This document shows, one piece after another, positions 35,306 through 48,769 of a stretch of DNA of 64,000 nucleotides. Numbering within the stretch: position 1 is the first letter of the stretch; every line of letters begins with the position of its first letter. The DNA is from Ptiloglossa arizonensis (Eukaryota; Arthropoda; Insecta; Hymenoptera; Colletidae): the NCBI RefSeq assembly GCF_051014685.1, contig NC_135055.1, positions 11,210,001-11,274,000 of the forward strand, written 5' to 3'. The notes under the pieces are model-generated. The model had not been told where the DNA came from and searched no databases. It worked only from the letters and a program-made list of their open reading frames with translations. The translations under genes and the position numbers were made by a program.

Positions 35306-37340
35306 ATGGATACAAATAAACAAGCGGAAGAAGTAAATAGCATTTCAAGTGATGTTGGATAATATAAAAATTCTAATACAATAGCGATTATAAAATTGTG
35401 TTTTATAAATTTTAATTTTATTCGAAAGAATAAATGTGTCATCTTCTTTATTTAGGTTGATAATTCACATACAGTTCTATTAAAGATAGCAACAGTATAT
35501 GCTGAACGTCTTATGAATGATATTTGTCTTGTTGTTGATGGTATAGAATATCCAGCACATCGCCTTATACTTTGTGCTTCTAGTGATGTTTTCCAAGTAA
35601 GTAAATTTGTTTTTAAATCAGTATACCTTTAAAATATATTTAATAAAAACTCATGGAATGAAAAAATTAAAATAAAACTTGTCCTTATTCACATAAAATT
35701 GTAAATGAATTATAAATAAAAATTAGTTGTATTTGGTGTTAAATTTTATTTGTAAGGGAATATATATCTTGTAAAGTATCTGATGATGTATTAACATAAA
35801 ACAATGTATAAACCATCCTGTGTGTTTGTCTATAATAAATATATCCATGAATGATTGTGATTAAACATTTTATTATAAAGATTTAATCTTTACAAGATTA
35901 TGTTGTAATGGCACAATAATTAGTTATTAGATGGAATTTGATAGCATAATAGACTGTAGTCTTGATGATATTTTAATAATTTTGTCATTGTTATATTGGT
36001 AACATCTACTTTTATCAATTATTTCCCTTAGATATAAATATATTTCTAATACTTCATTTATTGTTTTTGTTTTAACATAGGTAATGTTAATGAGTCCACA
36101 ATGGAGTGAATCGCAAGAAAGTAGAGTAACCCTTCAAGAAACACCACAATGTGCACCTATATTTAGTGAATTTTTGCGGTACTTTTACACTGGTCGAATA
36201 AGAATTAATTATGGAGTTGTCTTACCAATATTATCTTTAGCGGATAAGTATAATGTGAAAGATTTAATATCACTGTGTCTTGATTATATGCAAAATCATA
36301 TCGCATTAGCTGCCATACATGGCACTCTAGTATCATGGTTACAATATACTTTGAATTGTGGTCATCATAATATTACTCAAGCATGTCAGAATTTTATCAA
36401 ATGGAATTTGGAATTGGTAGCTAAGACTGCAGATTTTGGAAACTTCGATATAGATATTTTAGTATCATTATTACATCAAAGTAATTTAGTAGTGAAGGAT
36501 GAGATGACATTACTAAAGTGCCTGGAATCTTGGTTGGATCATCAGGCAGTTCGTTTAAAATCTCAAATGTCACATGATGAATTAGAAGTTACACTGAAAC
36601 AATTGGTGATAGCTGTGATGTCTCCAGTTAGATTTCCAATGATGTCTCCTCGACAATTAGCAGATTTACTATTATCTCCTTTGACAAAGAAGTATAAAGA
36701 ATTTTTTGTAGAACGAATGTTCATTGGAATGTCATTTCATACAGGTCAGTTAGATAGAGTCAAAGAAGTGAGTTGTAATGAGGAGAATGGTGCATTACTA
36801 TTTGAACCACGACTATACACTGTAGATACTTGTAGTTCCCTACTTACAATAGAAAATTTTCATAGTTTACCCTCTTATCATACCAGAACTCTTGTGTTTT
36901 CAAGTCATTCGTGTTTGGCAGAATATGCTGGCGATCTCGCGTGTGAGTGGGTTGTAGACATATATCCCAAAGGAGTCTGGTTTAAACAATTTTTTTTAAT
37001 AGTTTGGCAAGGAACGGTAGAGATGCCCGAACATGTAAAACGATCGGTTAGATTATCACTTACATGTAAGGAGCCTCCAGTAAATAGCGATACTGATATG
37101 CGTGTGAAAATAGGTGTACTAATTTATGGATTACAAGATGGTGTTGAGCATATTGCAAGAGTTACTGAAATTATTCACAGGTTTAGTCAAGAAGACCGTG
37201 TTCTTAATTTGGATGATCTTTTACCGTATGAAGAACTCAATCCAAAACGAAGTTCTGTACTGGAAACTACATCTCCTTTTTTAGTAGGTCCAAACAAAGA
37301 CATGCTTAAATTGCACATTGTTATTTCCCCAGCCAATTAA
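35306..37340 (+). CDS. BTBD17: BTB/BACK-domain protein, BTBD17-like
   Basis: Three exons (35306-35332, 35456-35596 and 36081-37340) join in phase 0 to give 475 residues. The start ATG follows a probable 5'UTR acceptor at 35282, and the first exon encodes only nine residues. Residues ~28-129 form a BTB domain with DICLVVDGIEYPAHRLIL, the substrate-adaptor fold that dimerises and may bind cullin-3. Residues ~130-235 are a BACK-like helical region. The C-terminal third (from ~290) is the beta-rich, TRAF-like extension seen in BTBD17 (YHTRTLVFSSH, CEWVVDIYPKGVWFKQF). Some vertebrate BTBD17 proteins have a signal peptide; none is seen in this model. The molecular substrate is unknown. The assignment rests on the BTB-BACK-C-terminal combination and overall resemblance. 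Confidence 0.8.
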
Positions 37341-39915
37341 AAGACAGTCCTTTTACTTTATTCCAAAAAGCTTTATTTTACATTTTAAATGCATTAGACT
37401 CGTTTGAGAATTATAAAATATATTATTATGTATATTTCTTAGATGTTCAATTTTATTGACGTTTCTTCTTTCTATTAAAATAATACTAATATTAGATCAA
37501 GACAAAATTTTGTATCTGAAATGTTACGTACAGAAAATATGACATAAGAAAGTACTAAAAGACGAAATGTACTTTGACCATATTAATCAACATTCTATAA
37601 AAGAATTATTAGAAGATAATATTATTTAAAACAGCCGTTTCTACGAGGTGTGTTGTACGTGAATGCAATATGTGATACCGTATTCTATATATATAGTATT
37701 ATATACAGATTATTTACATCACAATTATAAGGAGGTTTTTGCAAATGTATTTATAATAATGACATGCTATTTTTTTAAATCTATTCATAATTAATTTTAA
37801 ACATTTTTAAAATAATGGATAAATCTAAAGTCACTACATATTCAACAAGATAGGACTAACTTATACAACAACTTGTATTTGTATTTATTATTTATTAAAT
37901 GTATTTATTATTCAAACTAGAAAGAATAGTTTTCTAAAATTTTTGTAATTACAATATTTTAGAATTGTCTCTTCTAACAGTTACACACCTCACTAAAGGT
38001 TTAAGAATCGCATAAAAATCTCCATATAATAAAGTTTTAAAAGAATCTCTTATATTATGAATACATTTGTGAAATAGTCCTTGTAACAAAGTTATTGAAA
38101 TACCCAATACATAAAAAGCTGTATCTTTAAAATTACAAAAATATGTTTTTCATCGAAGTTACACAGTTTTATGGCAGGCATAGTATGACAAAATATTTCT
38201 ATTTTAGGAGGAAATGTTAAAGGATATTTGTTCTCTTCTTGTATCCAATAAATGTCACACTTATCAACTTATTCTTTTCCGAACAAGTTGTAAGACAAGA
38301 CTTTTTAAATCATATTAATTTCTACTATTGAAGTGGTTATAGATCACCAAGATACCATAAAATGTTTAAAGATTTCAGTTTGATCACTTTGTCCTTAGTT
38401 ACTGTATCTAGGTCAACATTTTAAACAGAAAGAAATGAAAAAATATACTTTGTATTATATCTTGTTTAACTTTTTAAAGTTGGTAAGGAGTTTTGTTAAA
38501 AAAGATGTAATACTATATTTAAAAAAGATTTGACTGTCTAAGTTATTTCCACTATTATTTTAATTTCTATCTTGAAAGCAGATTAAAGGAGCTATTAGCT
38601 CCATTTCTGAGAATAGACAATCTTGAAAGAATTGATCAATGTTCAATATTAAATTTCATGTAAGGAAAAAATTCAATGTTTTCTGTCATTTTAAGTTAAT
38701 TAGTGTAACTAAATTCATTGCTATGAGTTGCTATAACAGTTTACAGCATCGACTTTGTATACGGCACAAATTTGTTAACAAGTATGCAACATATTTTTGC
38801 TTTTTCTTTTTCTATTATGTTTAAAATTATATAAGTCATTAGAATCCCATTGATCACAACAAATGTTTCATTAAAATGGTCTCTTGGATGTCGCCTATAA
38901 ATTAGGTATATGCATGTATCAAATGTGTACCATTGGTGCCCAAGAAATTAGAGTTCAGTAAGCTAAAACGTCACAGGGGAAAGGGGAATCGTCCACTTGC
39001 TCACTCTATGCAGGCACATTGACACTACATATAGGCTAAATTGGACAAGAGTAGAAGTTACCGCTTGAAGAGGAATGTGAACGAGGTAAAACGACAAAGT
39101 GAGATGCGTTCGCAAACTTTATTGTTACATCTCACTTTGTTATGTTATTTCGTTCGTGTTCTCATCACGCGGTAAACTTCACATGTGATCAACTTAATCA
39201 ATAGTAACAATGTTCTGTATAAGGGAAATATCTTTCATCCCTGCATTTGTCATAATTTTTTTACCGTTAGAAGTAAACAGTAATAGTTTTAACAAGATTT
39301 TGAACAATTTTTTCTTATATGTATCTAAATATATAATTAAGAGAATTTATTAGAGTTCCTCACAAATATTGTTCATTATCATCTTATTAATAACGAATAC
39401 ATTGACCACTTAATGTTAAGTTGAATAATAATTTAATAATTTCGATAAGTATATACATAATTGTAATTACATTTCTGCTAATATTATTATTTTTATAAAA
39501 CAATTTTATTTTACTTATATCATATATTCATTTAAAATATATTTGTTTAATCACATTTATTATTTTTTATCCTATAAACATGTGCAAAATATAAGAAGGA
39601 AAACCGATTCAAGGTGTACTAAGTTCATGAAAATGCTTCATTCAGATCTGATGATAACAATGATTTCGTTTTTATCTACATTCAATGTTTATATCAGGTT
39701 ATGCACGTGTAAACTTGAAAGGACCTACATGTGTTATCTGCAAAACAAAGTCTAAAAGTATTAGACGTTTAAAAATAAATATTATAAAAACGTAAGCGAA
39801 ATACTTTTTTTTAAAATATGTACATAATATATCTAATATTTAAAAAAAATTAGTAACTAATTGGGAAGTAAGTAAAATGGATTAAATTTGTGTAGGTTAT
39901 ATTTTATATTTTCAG
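37341..39915. other. BTB gene 3' region and NOC2L 5' flank
   Basis: This probably contains the BTBD17-like 3'UTR (AATAAA near 38029) and the NOC2L promoter. CpG content rises near 38970-39180, where a hairpin also lies. The ATG exon of NOC2L is preceded by TATTTTCAG at 39915, so a noncoding first exon probably sits upstream, plausibly around 39.0-39.2 kb. No coding segment was found. Confidence 0.45.
39054..39180. repeat. Imperfect hairpin with 53-base arms
   Basis: Left arm 39054-39106 and right arm 39128-39180 are reverse complements at roughly three bases in four. The inner 13 pairs (ACAAAGTGAGATG) are perfect, and GAAGTT(T)ACCGC marks the outer end. The loop is 21 bases. It lies in the presumed 5' region of NOC2L. 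No transposase or tRNA-like features are present. Confidence 0.7.
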
Positions 39916-39922
39916 TTAAATA

Positions 39923-42900
39923 ATGAAAATAAACAATGCAAAAAGTATGGCGAAAATAAAAAATCCAAAAAAGATGCCGAAAATAAGAGATACAAAAAGT
40001 GTGGCAAAATTAAGAAATACAAACAATATTGCAAAGAAGTCAAAAAAACCTGGTATGAAGAAAAAGAAACATTTAAGTACTGTGTCTATGGACGATTTTT
40101 TTAATCAAAATTTTGAAAATGATACAAACAGTGACTGTAATAATGATAAAGGTAAGAATATACAAATGATTTAGATAGCTAAGTACAATGTAAAAATTTT
40201 AGGAAGCACAGATCTTAAACATACAAAAAAATGAGATTGCATTTAAAAATGACAAAAGGGAACATAACTTAGCAATAAATTTAACATTAAATTTGTAAAT
40301 TGACTTATAATCATCGGATCAACGTTTTTACAGTAATATTAAAAAGTGTCATGTTATAATCTTTTATTGAGAAGGAAAGCTTAAAATCATCCAATGTATT
40401 CAAGTTACTTACTAAGACTTTGGTAAGGATTATTATTGAATTAGTTTCAAAATTGCTGTTTAATAATGTCTCATCATTTAAAAATCATTATGATTATATT
40501 TCTTATATTACAGTGGAAACATTAGGCTCTTTCCGCATAATTAATAATGATTTTAATGATTTCTTAACTTTGAAGAATTAATTTATAATGCCAACACAAG
40601 GAATTAACTAAATTAATTATGTTTTGTATCAATTATTTTTATATAAAAGTATGACACTGCTTTGAAGGAAGTATGAAATATAGCAGTAATTCTCAAATTG
40701 CTTATTTTCAGAAACTTTTATTGTTTTTAAAAATGTATACAGTGCTTCAAAAAATTTCTGTTTATGTCGTTTCTACTTATTAATGTTTACTGGATTAAAA
40801 CTTAAAACTTTTAGAATTTTGTAAATATATATTTAATTATTTATTCATTTAATAAAATAACACTAACTTATGTATAATAAGAAATTGTTATTATGTTAGA
40901 AAATATTGAATAATAAGGAACAATTATTTTTATGTTAACATAAAGAACTTGATTGAATTTCTTAAATAATAGTTTTTTAATAGAGTTTATATTTTGTAAT
41001 GTTATTATTTTATTGGTTGTGTAATAGATGAAAATGCTTCTGAGGACAATGCAGGGAGCAGTGAAGATGAAATGGACCCAATGGAACACAAAAAATCTTT
41101 AATGAAATTAAAGCAGACAGATCCTGAATTTTATTCATATTTAAAAGAAAATGATAAAAGTCTTTTAGAATTTAATATAGATGATGACGATAACAATGAT
41201 ATTGATGATGATGATGATAAATCTTCATTAAATGATTTTGATAAAAGACATGTGCCAAACACTCATTTAGAGGTATGACAATGAAGTAATGAAGAAAAAC
41301 ATAAAAGTACAAATAAATTGGAGATAAAACTAGACATAAACTTAGAAGTATTTTTCTATTTGTGATGTTTGAATTATATTCTAGGTTGCTAGTGATGAAA
41401 GTGACTATGAAATAGATAAAGAAGATACTGATGCAGTGAAAGATAAAAGAAAAATTACACTACAATTATTAAAAACATGGCAAGAAGAAATTCAAAAGGA
41501 CAAGTAATGTTTTGTTATATGTTATGGCATGTTAACAATAGTTAAAGAATTATGATATAATATTGTATCATAAAGTGGCTGTTACTCGTAGTACAATTAA
41601 AAGGGGGAGGGGGGATTCTTCACGAGGATATAGGTAAAAAGTGTTAAGTAAGGTTTTTGTTATTGAGTTTTGAACACTTTTGCAACTTGTACAAACTAAT
41701 TTTTTAATCAAATCCAGTAGATATAAAATATAGAATTTCTATCATATTTTGACAAATTTGTCAATAAAGTATTTGTAGCAGATGTGTTATTATTGCTTGC
41801 TCCCATTGAAAGGAGCATATTTGTGAATTATCAATTAGTATTCAGATATTGCGATGAATTAATAAAAATTAATATTTCAAATTGATAATAAGTGGAATAA
41901 CAAAAACGATAAATAACAAACCATAATGAATTTCGAAGTGACTCTTTTTGCTAACAAAGACGTATTTGTTTTAAAATTTTTCATTATGCACTTTCAAATT
42001 ATTTTTTTATGAATTCTCCATAAAGAATCTTCTCGGTTGTACTACCTATAATGGATCAGCTTGAAATCATAAAATGATATTTACATTAGTGTACAAATTT
42101 ATAGGTCATTGAAAACTATTAAATGTGCTGTGGAAGCTTTTCACGCTGCATTGCAAACGGTAGCAGAATCTTCTGACACAATATCTCTACCATATAAAGT
42201 AGAGGGTGGTGTAGGTTAGTTTTCTACATTTATTGTAAATCATTATTATCTACATTAAATGTACGTGTATTATCTACATTAAATATTAGTTAATTTCTAA
42301 ATAGTTTAACATTTTTTAGTGTTTAATGGAGTTGTTCAATTATGTATATTGTATTTGCCCGACGCATTTAAACGATATTTAAACGTGGGTTCAAAAGCCC
42401 AATTTCAAGCCCATAAGTCTAAAAGATTTGGTAAAGTAAAGGGTATTTTGAAATCATACCTAAGTGATTTAATTAATGTACGTATTCGTATTAAGATTTG
42501 AATATGTTGATTCTAAGTATTTTATAATATATTTTTTTTTATAGATTTTACAGAATGTAACATCATCTAATATACTTACAGTGCTTTTAAAGCATCTGCA
42601 TCAAATGTTACCTTATACACAGTCATTTTCATCATTAACTAAACCATTGTTAAAGATTTTATTGAATATGTGGTCAGGTGGAGAAGAAACTGTACGTGTT
42701 GTTTCTTTTTTAAGTATATTACGTATAGCAACAACTAATCGAGAATCAGTTTTAGATATACTATTTAAGGTAAGATTAAAATTTTAATATTTGTTTTAAA
42801 TAGAAAAGTAATTTCTTAACAAATCATTTTGAAACTTATGTGTTTTAGGTGATGTATGTAAAATACATTGAAAATTCAAAATTTGTATCTTTTACAACAC

Positions 42901-44722
42901 TACCTGGAATAAATTTTATGAGACAGTCTTTAGCGGAAATATATTTGCTTGATAGTAATCTCGCTTATAATCATGCCTTTTTGTATATTAGGCAATTAGC
43001 TATTCATTTAAGAAATGCTGTAACATTAAAAAGAAAGGTAATGTATAAAATAAACGTTATACTTTAAGTTTTATAATTTATACATTGCTAATTATATATT
43101 TACATTTTTTTAGGAGAATTTTCAAGCTGTGTATAATTGGCAGTACATAAATTCATTGCGCTTTTGGACAGAATTAATTACATTATCAAAAAATGATTCT
43201 ATGTTGCATTCACTTTTATATCCTCTTGTCCAAGTATGTTTATATTTTTAACAATATATTTATTAAAATGATTAATGATTGATTAGAACTATAAATTTAT
43301 TTTTTATTTGCAGATTATTATAGGAACAATAAAAGTAATACCAACTCCACAATATTATCCTCTCAGATTTCACTGTTTACAAATGTTGATAGATATTTCC
43401 AAAGAAACTGGTATATTTATACCTGTATTACCATTTGCGTTAGAGGTATGATATTTTAAAGCTATTTAATCGTAAAAATAAAAAGTAATTAAAATTTTGA
43501 ATGAAAATAATTTGTAATGAATATATATATATTATATATATATAAATTATAAATTAATTTCATTGTTTACAGGTGAAACAATGATATTTTTATTGTAATA
43601 TTCGAAAGATATTTTTTGTTTTTCTTTTTTGCATTATAGGTTTACACCTGAAATATTTTACTCATAGACATAATATATTATTTTTTTACTTTTGTAGATA
43701 TTAAATTCTTATGATTTTAATAAGAAACACAAGGCAGTCTCAATGAAACCAGTACCCTTTATTTGTATACTAAGAATGTCAAAATCGCAGCTACAGGAGA
43801 ATGGTTTTAAAGATAATGTTATTGATACTGTGTATCAACTTATTTTAGAAAATGCAGCTAAGGATAGTCATATGATATACTTTCCAGATTTATATATACC
43901 ATGTATAATACAGGTAAGTAAACAAGTATTAACTTAATTATAAACATTTTTTCAGTGTAATATTTTGAGATTTATTTATATTTTGTTTATACGTTCTCAA
44001 AAAAATATCAAATAAACTGTTTAAATGTTTTTTTTTTTATTATAAATACTTGTACAATTTTAAACAATAACTGATCAAAGATATATGCTGATGAAAAGTT
44101 GGTAAAACAGTAACTTTAATTTAAAAACATTTATTTACCTAATAAATTATTTAATTTTAACATAATTTACATTTTACAATTTGTACATATTTTATATATT
44201 TTTTCATTTTCTTTCTAGTTAAAAGCATTTATAAAGAAATGTCACGTTGCAAATTACAGTAGAAAAATGAAACAGTTGTTAGACAAAATAGAAGAGAACA
44301 GAAAATATATTGAAACGGAACGTAATAAAACTGCAATTGCATTAAGTAATCTGTCGGAGATAAAATCTTGGGAAAATAAAATAAAAGCACAAGGAACATC
44401 TTTATCAAAGTTCTATGAATCGTGGAAAAAAATTTATCAAACTCAAAAACTTAAATTATTGACAGATAATGACAATATAGCTGAATATAATTTACCAACT
44501 ATAAGAAAATTGAAAAAAGGAAAATTAAACGAAGAAAGCGCAGAACAAAGTGACGAAGATAGTGATTTTGAACTGCCAATTGAGAAGCTTGATCAAGAAA
44601 AACCCGAGTCACGTATTAAAACGAAAAAGAAGAAATTAAAAATTAAGAAGAACAGTAATCATGATCTGTCTAGGGAAATGACAGATATTGTACAAGATAT
44701 AAATAGTACCGACTGGGATTAA
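39923..44722 (+). CDS. NOC2L: Nucleolar complex protein 2 homologue (NOC2L), ribosome biogenesis factor
   Basis: NOC2 family proteins escort pre-60S ribosomal particles from nucleolus to nucleoplasm with NOC1/NOC3; vertebrate NOC2L also inhibits histone acetylation. Eleven exons were mapped: 39923-40151, 41028-41272, 41385-41503, 42105-42214, 42320-42477, 42545-42769, 42849-43037, 43114-43233, 43314-43445, 43698-43913 and 44219-44722. All splice phases agree and give 748 residues, close to the family's usual size. The N-terminus is Lys-rich (residues 1-55), followed by an acidic Asp/Asn stretch near residue 150. The conserved NOC2 body includes [46 protein letters not shown] and FYESWKKIY; the tail is basic/acidic. 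Most introns are short (about 70-110 bases). A 5'UTR acceptor lies at 39915, seven bases before the ATG. Confidence 0.95.
43520..43544. repeat. TA microsatellite in NOC2L intron 9
   Basis: An interrupted run of alternating A and T lies between the exons 43314-43445 and 43698-43913. Confidence 0.8.
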
Positions 44723-45599
44723 ATATAATTTAATTAAATTATATGTACGAAGAGGAATATTAATGTTAATTCGAGAAAAAAACAATACAACAGTTTTTGT
44801 AATTTAATATGTTTCACAATATTATCTTCTGTAGTTTTGGGTACAATTTGATTACAGTTATAAAAACAACGTATTCATATTTATTGAAATGTTTATCATT
44901 ATAAAATATTACGCTAGTTTATTAAATAAGATTTTATCGATTATCTTTATCAAGCATAATTGCGGTATTTAATATTCGATCATTTTTTTGATCACAAAGT
45001 GAAGATGCATAATTTCTCACAGACTTCGTATAATTCTAGCTTTTTCATTATTCTTATGGGTAGTTATTTTTACGACAGTGAAATAAGAAACGTCTCGAGA
45101 AGAATTGCAACAAGTTGTGACAGAATTGAACGGGTGTGATAACTTCTGTCGCGTAAGGCAGGAGCCACCGATTACTGAGGTGTCGCTTTCTGATGGTCTA
45201 TTTTTACCGAAGACGACTCAAGGCAGTCGGGAAGTTGGTATAGCAACGGTTGGGCGCTATTATAAAGCACTGTGTGCTGACCGTACGGTAATTCATCTCA
45301 TTTAAGTAAATGTTTTAGATAGTAGAACAAATATCGAAGTAAAAAATAACGGTGTTTCGTTTAATGAAAGAAAGCTACAAGTGGTGAAGAAAGCTTGAAT
45401 AAGTGACAAGCTTCTCTTTCAAGCGATTGAACGTTTGGACGACTCCCTTGGAAGAGGATTCAGTTACGTATGTAGGTGAAACGCGAAAAAACTTCAAATT
45501 TGTATCGAATGATGTAGCTAGAGTGTGAAGATCCTTTCAGAAATTGTGACGAATTCTATGATCGTCTGCTCAATGTAAAAATAAATCTTTCTCTCTCGT
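44723..45599. other. NOC2L 3' flank and intergenic DNA
   Basis: An ATTAAA lies about 15 bases past the NOC2L stop codon. A 66-codon plus-strand opening at 45105-45305 has no recognisable domain. Nothing else was identified. Confidence 0.4.
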
Positions 45600-45975
45600 T
45601 TTGTTTTTCGGCTTAAATCTTTGATCTCAGTCATGAATGAGCCACTACTACCGGGTGATACTGGTGACTGCTAGTCACTTAGTGCCGCGCTGACGGAGTT
45701 ACCGTGGTTGCGTGTGCCTAGGCGGCCACGATCGTGCGTGCCAGGAATCATATTGTAAGATGCGATTTTATCCCTCATGGCGAGGGAGCCTTCGTCGTGA
45801 GATTCGTCGACTTCCCGTACGGAGCACTTCGTTCGGAGTATAGTACGGTCGCGGGTTACGTAAATTCGTAAAAAAAGAAAGGAAAACGCAATAAAGTAGA
45901 AAAAAGCCAGGAACGAGCAAATCGTGCGTAATACGTCGAAATGAGGAGGGCACCGTTTGATAAGTAAACTTTCAT
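45600..45975 (+). promoter_or_regulatory. CpG-rich region, candidate promoter/first exon of the CG1674-like gene
   Basis: GC and CpG content rise sharply (for example CTAGGCGGCCACGATCGTGC) over about 350 bases. The patch ends with ATGAGGAGGGCACCG followed by a weak donor TTTGATAA/GTAAAC. It lies between the end of NOC2L and the first recognised coding exon of the downstream plus-strand gene. Whether the terminal ATG is used is unknown; the exon may be entirely 5'UTR. Confidence 0.4.
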
Positions 45976-47472
45976 TTTCTTCATTTTGAAAGAAAATCAG
46001 ACAGAATGAGAAAACTAGTGAAAACGCGGGTTCTCGATGAAATCATCATTAGTGACATTTTACGTTACGTCTTGTCATAAAAATCTAGCTCAAGCTAAAC
46101 TCCGCTTAACTATGTTCTTTAGTGACTAAACCGAACTGTGCTGTCCATTGTTGAATGCAATCTCTGGTTTCTCACACCGAAGAAATTTTGAATCGCTTTA
46201 ACGATACGCAGCATACCAAGAAATTCTAGTATTCTTGAAGAGATTCGAAAATTTCCGGTTATTTCGTATTCGTGTTCCCTTAATCGGACAATTTTTCTTT
46301 GCTTGCCGATGCTAAGAGCGCGTTATTTTTCTTTTTAATTTAAAAGGAACAAGTAGACGATAATAACGATGGAATTGATAACAAAATTTTCTTTATAAAG
46401 TTGAAGCTTGCACGATTGGTACTAACAGTTTCTTAAAAAGAGTAAGCGTTACAATGATTTCGCGTAATCGAAAATATTTTATCCAAGTATAAAATATTAT
46501 AATCGTCAGATTTCTGCTGAAATTACGTTTAAAACAACCTAACGATTTCATTGCATATTCGAAATGCGAATACAGAAAATTTTCGTTGGCGATTGATGCT
46601 GTACCTTAAAACTTTGGCAAATTAGTAGGTTTTCGTAAAATAAATGCTTCTGCTGTGACTCAATATCGATCAAAAATAATCCATGGCTGTACACCGAGTG
46701 GTCATTCGAATAATAATGGTATACAAATAATTTATGTTCAATGCGTTTGAAAAATATACACATCGCGTAATATAATTAACGTACAGAATACGATTGAAAT
46801 ATGTTGCTTTATGAAACAACAGAGAATTATAATATGAATTTTATCGGTGAATAGTTGATCTTTTTTAGCAATTTATTACCATTAGTAATACATATATAGA
46901 CGTATTTATTGATTCGGTAAATACGTCATAGATATAAAATGGAACTTTTTACAAGTGGCCTTCAGAACTCACATTGTACTTTACAGTATCGAACATCGGC
47001 AGAAATAGAAATATTATTTCAGTTACATTATTTACATTAACACTCGCGATTGGCTTCACACCATCGTTCTTAGTAAATAGTGCGTTGGTAGTACACCCCG
47101 TACGAAACCGTTCAAACTGTTACTGCGTATTACGTTACAACAGATAAATTTAGCATTTCTTTTGCACAGAACCTCATTGTACCGCTGCCAATACCGGCAA
47201 CGCGGAATTAATTGGCAGTTTGGAGGAGAACCAATTTCTTTCGATATAAACCGATTTACTCGTATCTGATGGCAACCTTTCTTTCTTTTTTGTTCACGTA
47301 TTGCCATTCTACTATATTTGTCACTCGCCTCGTCGATAAGAATATATATCGTGCAACATCGCGGGAGCTAATTCATTATTTTACGATTTACAATTTTTCT
47401 CTTCACTGTTAGTTACAGTCGATCGCTACACAGAACGATCGCATTTTTTTTTCTTCTTTTTTTATTTAAGAT
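45976..47472. other. Presumed 5' intron, nothing recognised
   Basis: Non-repetitive, AT-rich sequence with no exon-like segment bounded by splice sites and no recognised RNA gene or element. Confidence 0.4.
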
Positions 47473-48104
47473 TTACAATCCAGCGATCCAGTTTGCTAGC
47501 AAGTTTCTCGATTGGTATCTACCGTTCTGTTCAAAAAATTCGTAGAGGAGGATTAAAAAACTGTTACGTTCCTTAATCTTCTTTAAGTCCTCCTTGTCAA
47601 CGTTGTTCAATCGTTTCTTATTTTGCGGTGTTTCGTATACCCTCGCCGTACAATGGCTTTTTTTATCTCTGAGAATAAGGAGAAGCCACACGGGGCGAGA
47701 TTAGGACAACTCTCGATTCGAGGATGGTAACTTCGAAACGAGCGAGAAATTCACGAAGAAAAGTTCACGAGTGGACCGATACGTGATCAGAGTGGAGAAT
47801 CGATCGTTTTGCAAAATTCCACGCACCTTTTCCGGCCTGATATCGAGCTGTTCGACGATCATTCGTGCATCAGTCATCGATCGGTCGAATAGTACGAGTT
47901 CGTGAACGTGTTCAATGTTTTTCTCAGTGTGCGAGGGTATAAGGGCAACATCCATGTTTTCATTCATTCGTAAACAGTTTTCTTCTTCGTGGCATTCTCT
48001 CCACGTGTTACTTTCAACGCATCGACAACTTCTGATTCGCTTCTCCCGAGTTTTACGAGATATTCACGTTACGTGCGTCGTTCTCTCGAAAGTTCACGCG
48101 ACAT
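47473..48104 (-). mobile_element. Decayed mariner-family transposon with internal deletion
   Basis: Read on the minus strand from an ATG at 48104, the frame gives MSREL, a stop, then YLVKLGRSESEVVDALKV. After a frameshift it gives PSHTEKNIEHVHELVLFDRS and RPEKVRGIL, the paired helix-turn-helix region of mariner transposases. About 50 codons later another frame gives SPNLAPCGFSLFSEIKKA, matching the segment around the third catalytic Asp, and then FFEQNGRY near the C-terminus. The central part with the first two catalytic Asp residues is missing. The third is Gly here (PCG where PSD/PCD is usual). Several stops and frameshifts mean it cannot encode a transposase. Terminal repeats were not located. 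Confidence 0.75.
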
Positions 48105-48394
48105 TTTCTCAAACGTTCGACCTAACAATGCAACACGTGCTCGCTGAAAGCGTTGACACGAGCGAATGGTTCGTTACAGGCTCGTGAAATTTGAACTGCT
48201 CGTAGATAAGACTATCAACTGCACGTTTCACCAGATGAAACAGTCGCGGAGCTTTCCGATACAAGGGAATCAAAAATATTCCGCGAACTTTTCGAACGGA
48301 GTAACACGTATCGATAGGTACAATGTATCTACACGTGTTGCGAGAGACTTTGGTTTTTACCTTTTATACTTTTATTTTTTTTTCTTCTCCTTTT

Positions 48395-48417
48395 TATATA
48401 TATATATATACACACAC
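48395..48417. repeat. TA/CA microsatellite
   Basis: A TA run followed by a short CA run, preceded by a T-rich tract. Confidence 0.8.
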
Positions 48418-48769
48418 ATAATAACGATATTTTTATTAGATTTTACTCAGTTCGAAACCTTGGTAACGTTCAAAATGATTAAAACGATGTTTAATTGCAA
48501 CAAGTGTTACAAGTATTTTAAATATATATGTAAATGCAACGAAAATTCTCTTCGTTTACCTTTCTTTGTGATTTTAAGTTTTGCTTGGCATTCAGCGCGA
48601 AGGAACAATTTTATTGTATCGAAGCTTGCGATTAGTTCGTTGTAAAAATATGCAAACGCGTGGACAAATGTTTTGGGGTAACGCAAACCGTGCTCTTTTT
48701 TTTTTTTTTTTCATTATTTTTCTTTCGTTAAGTTATCGTAACAAACTGTACAGCATTTTTCGACCACCT

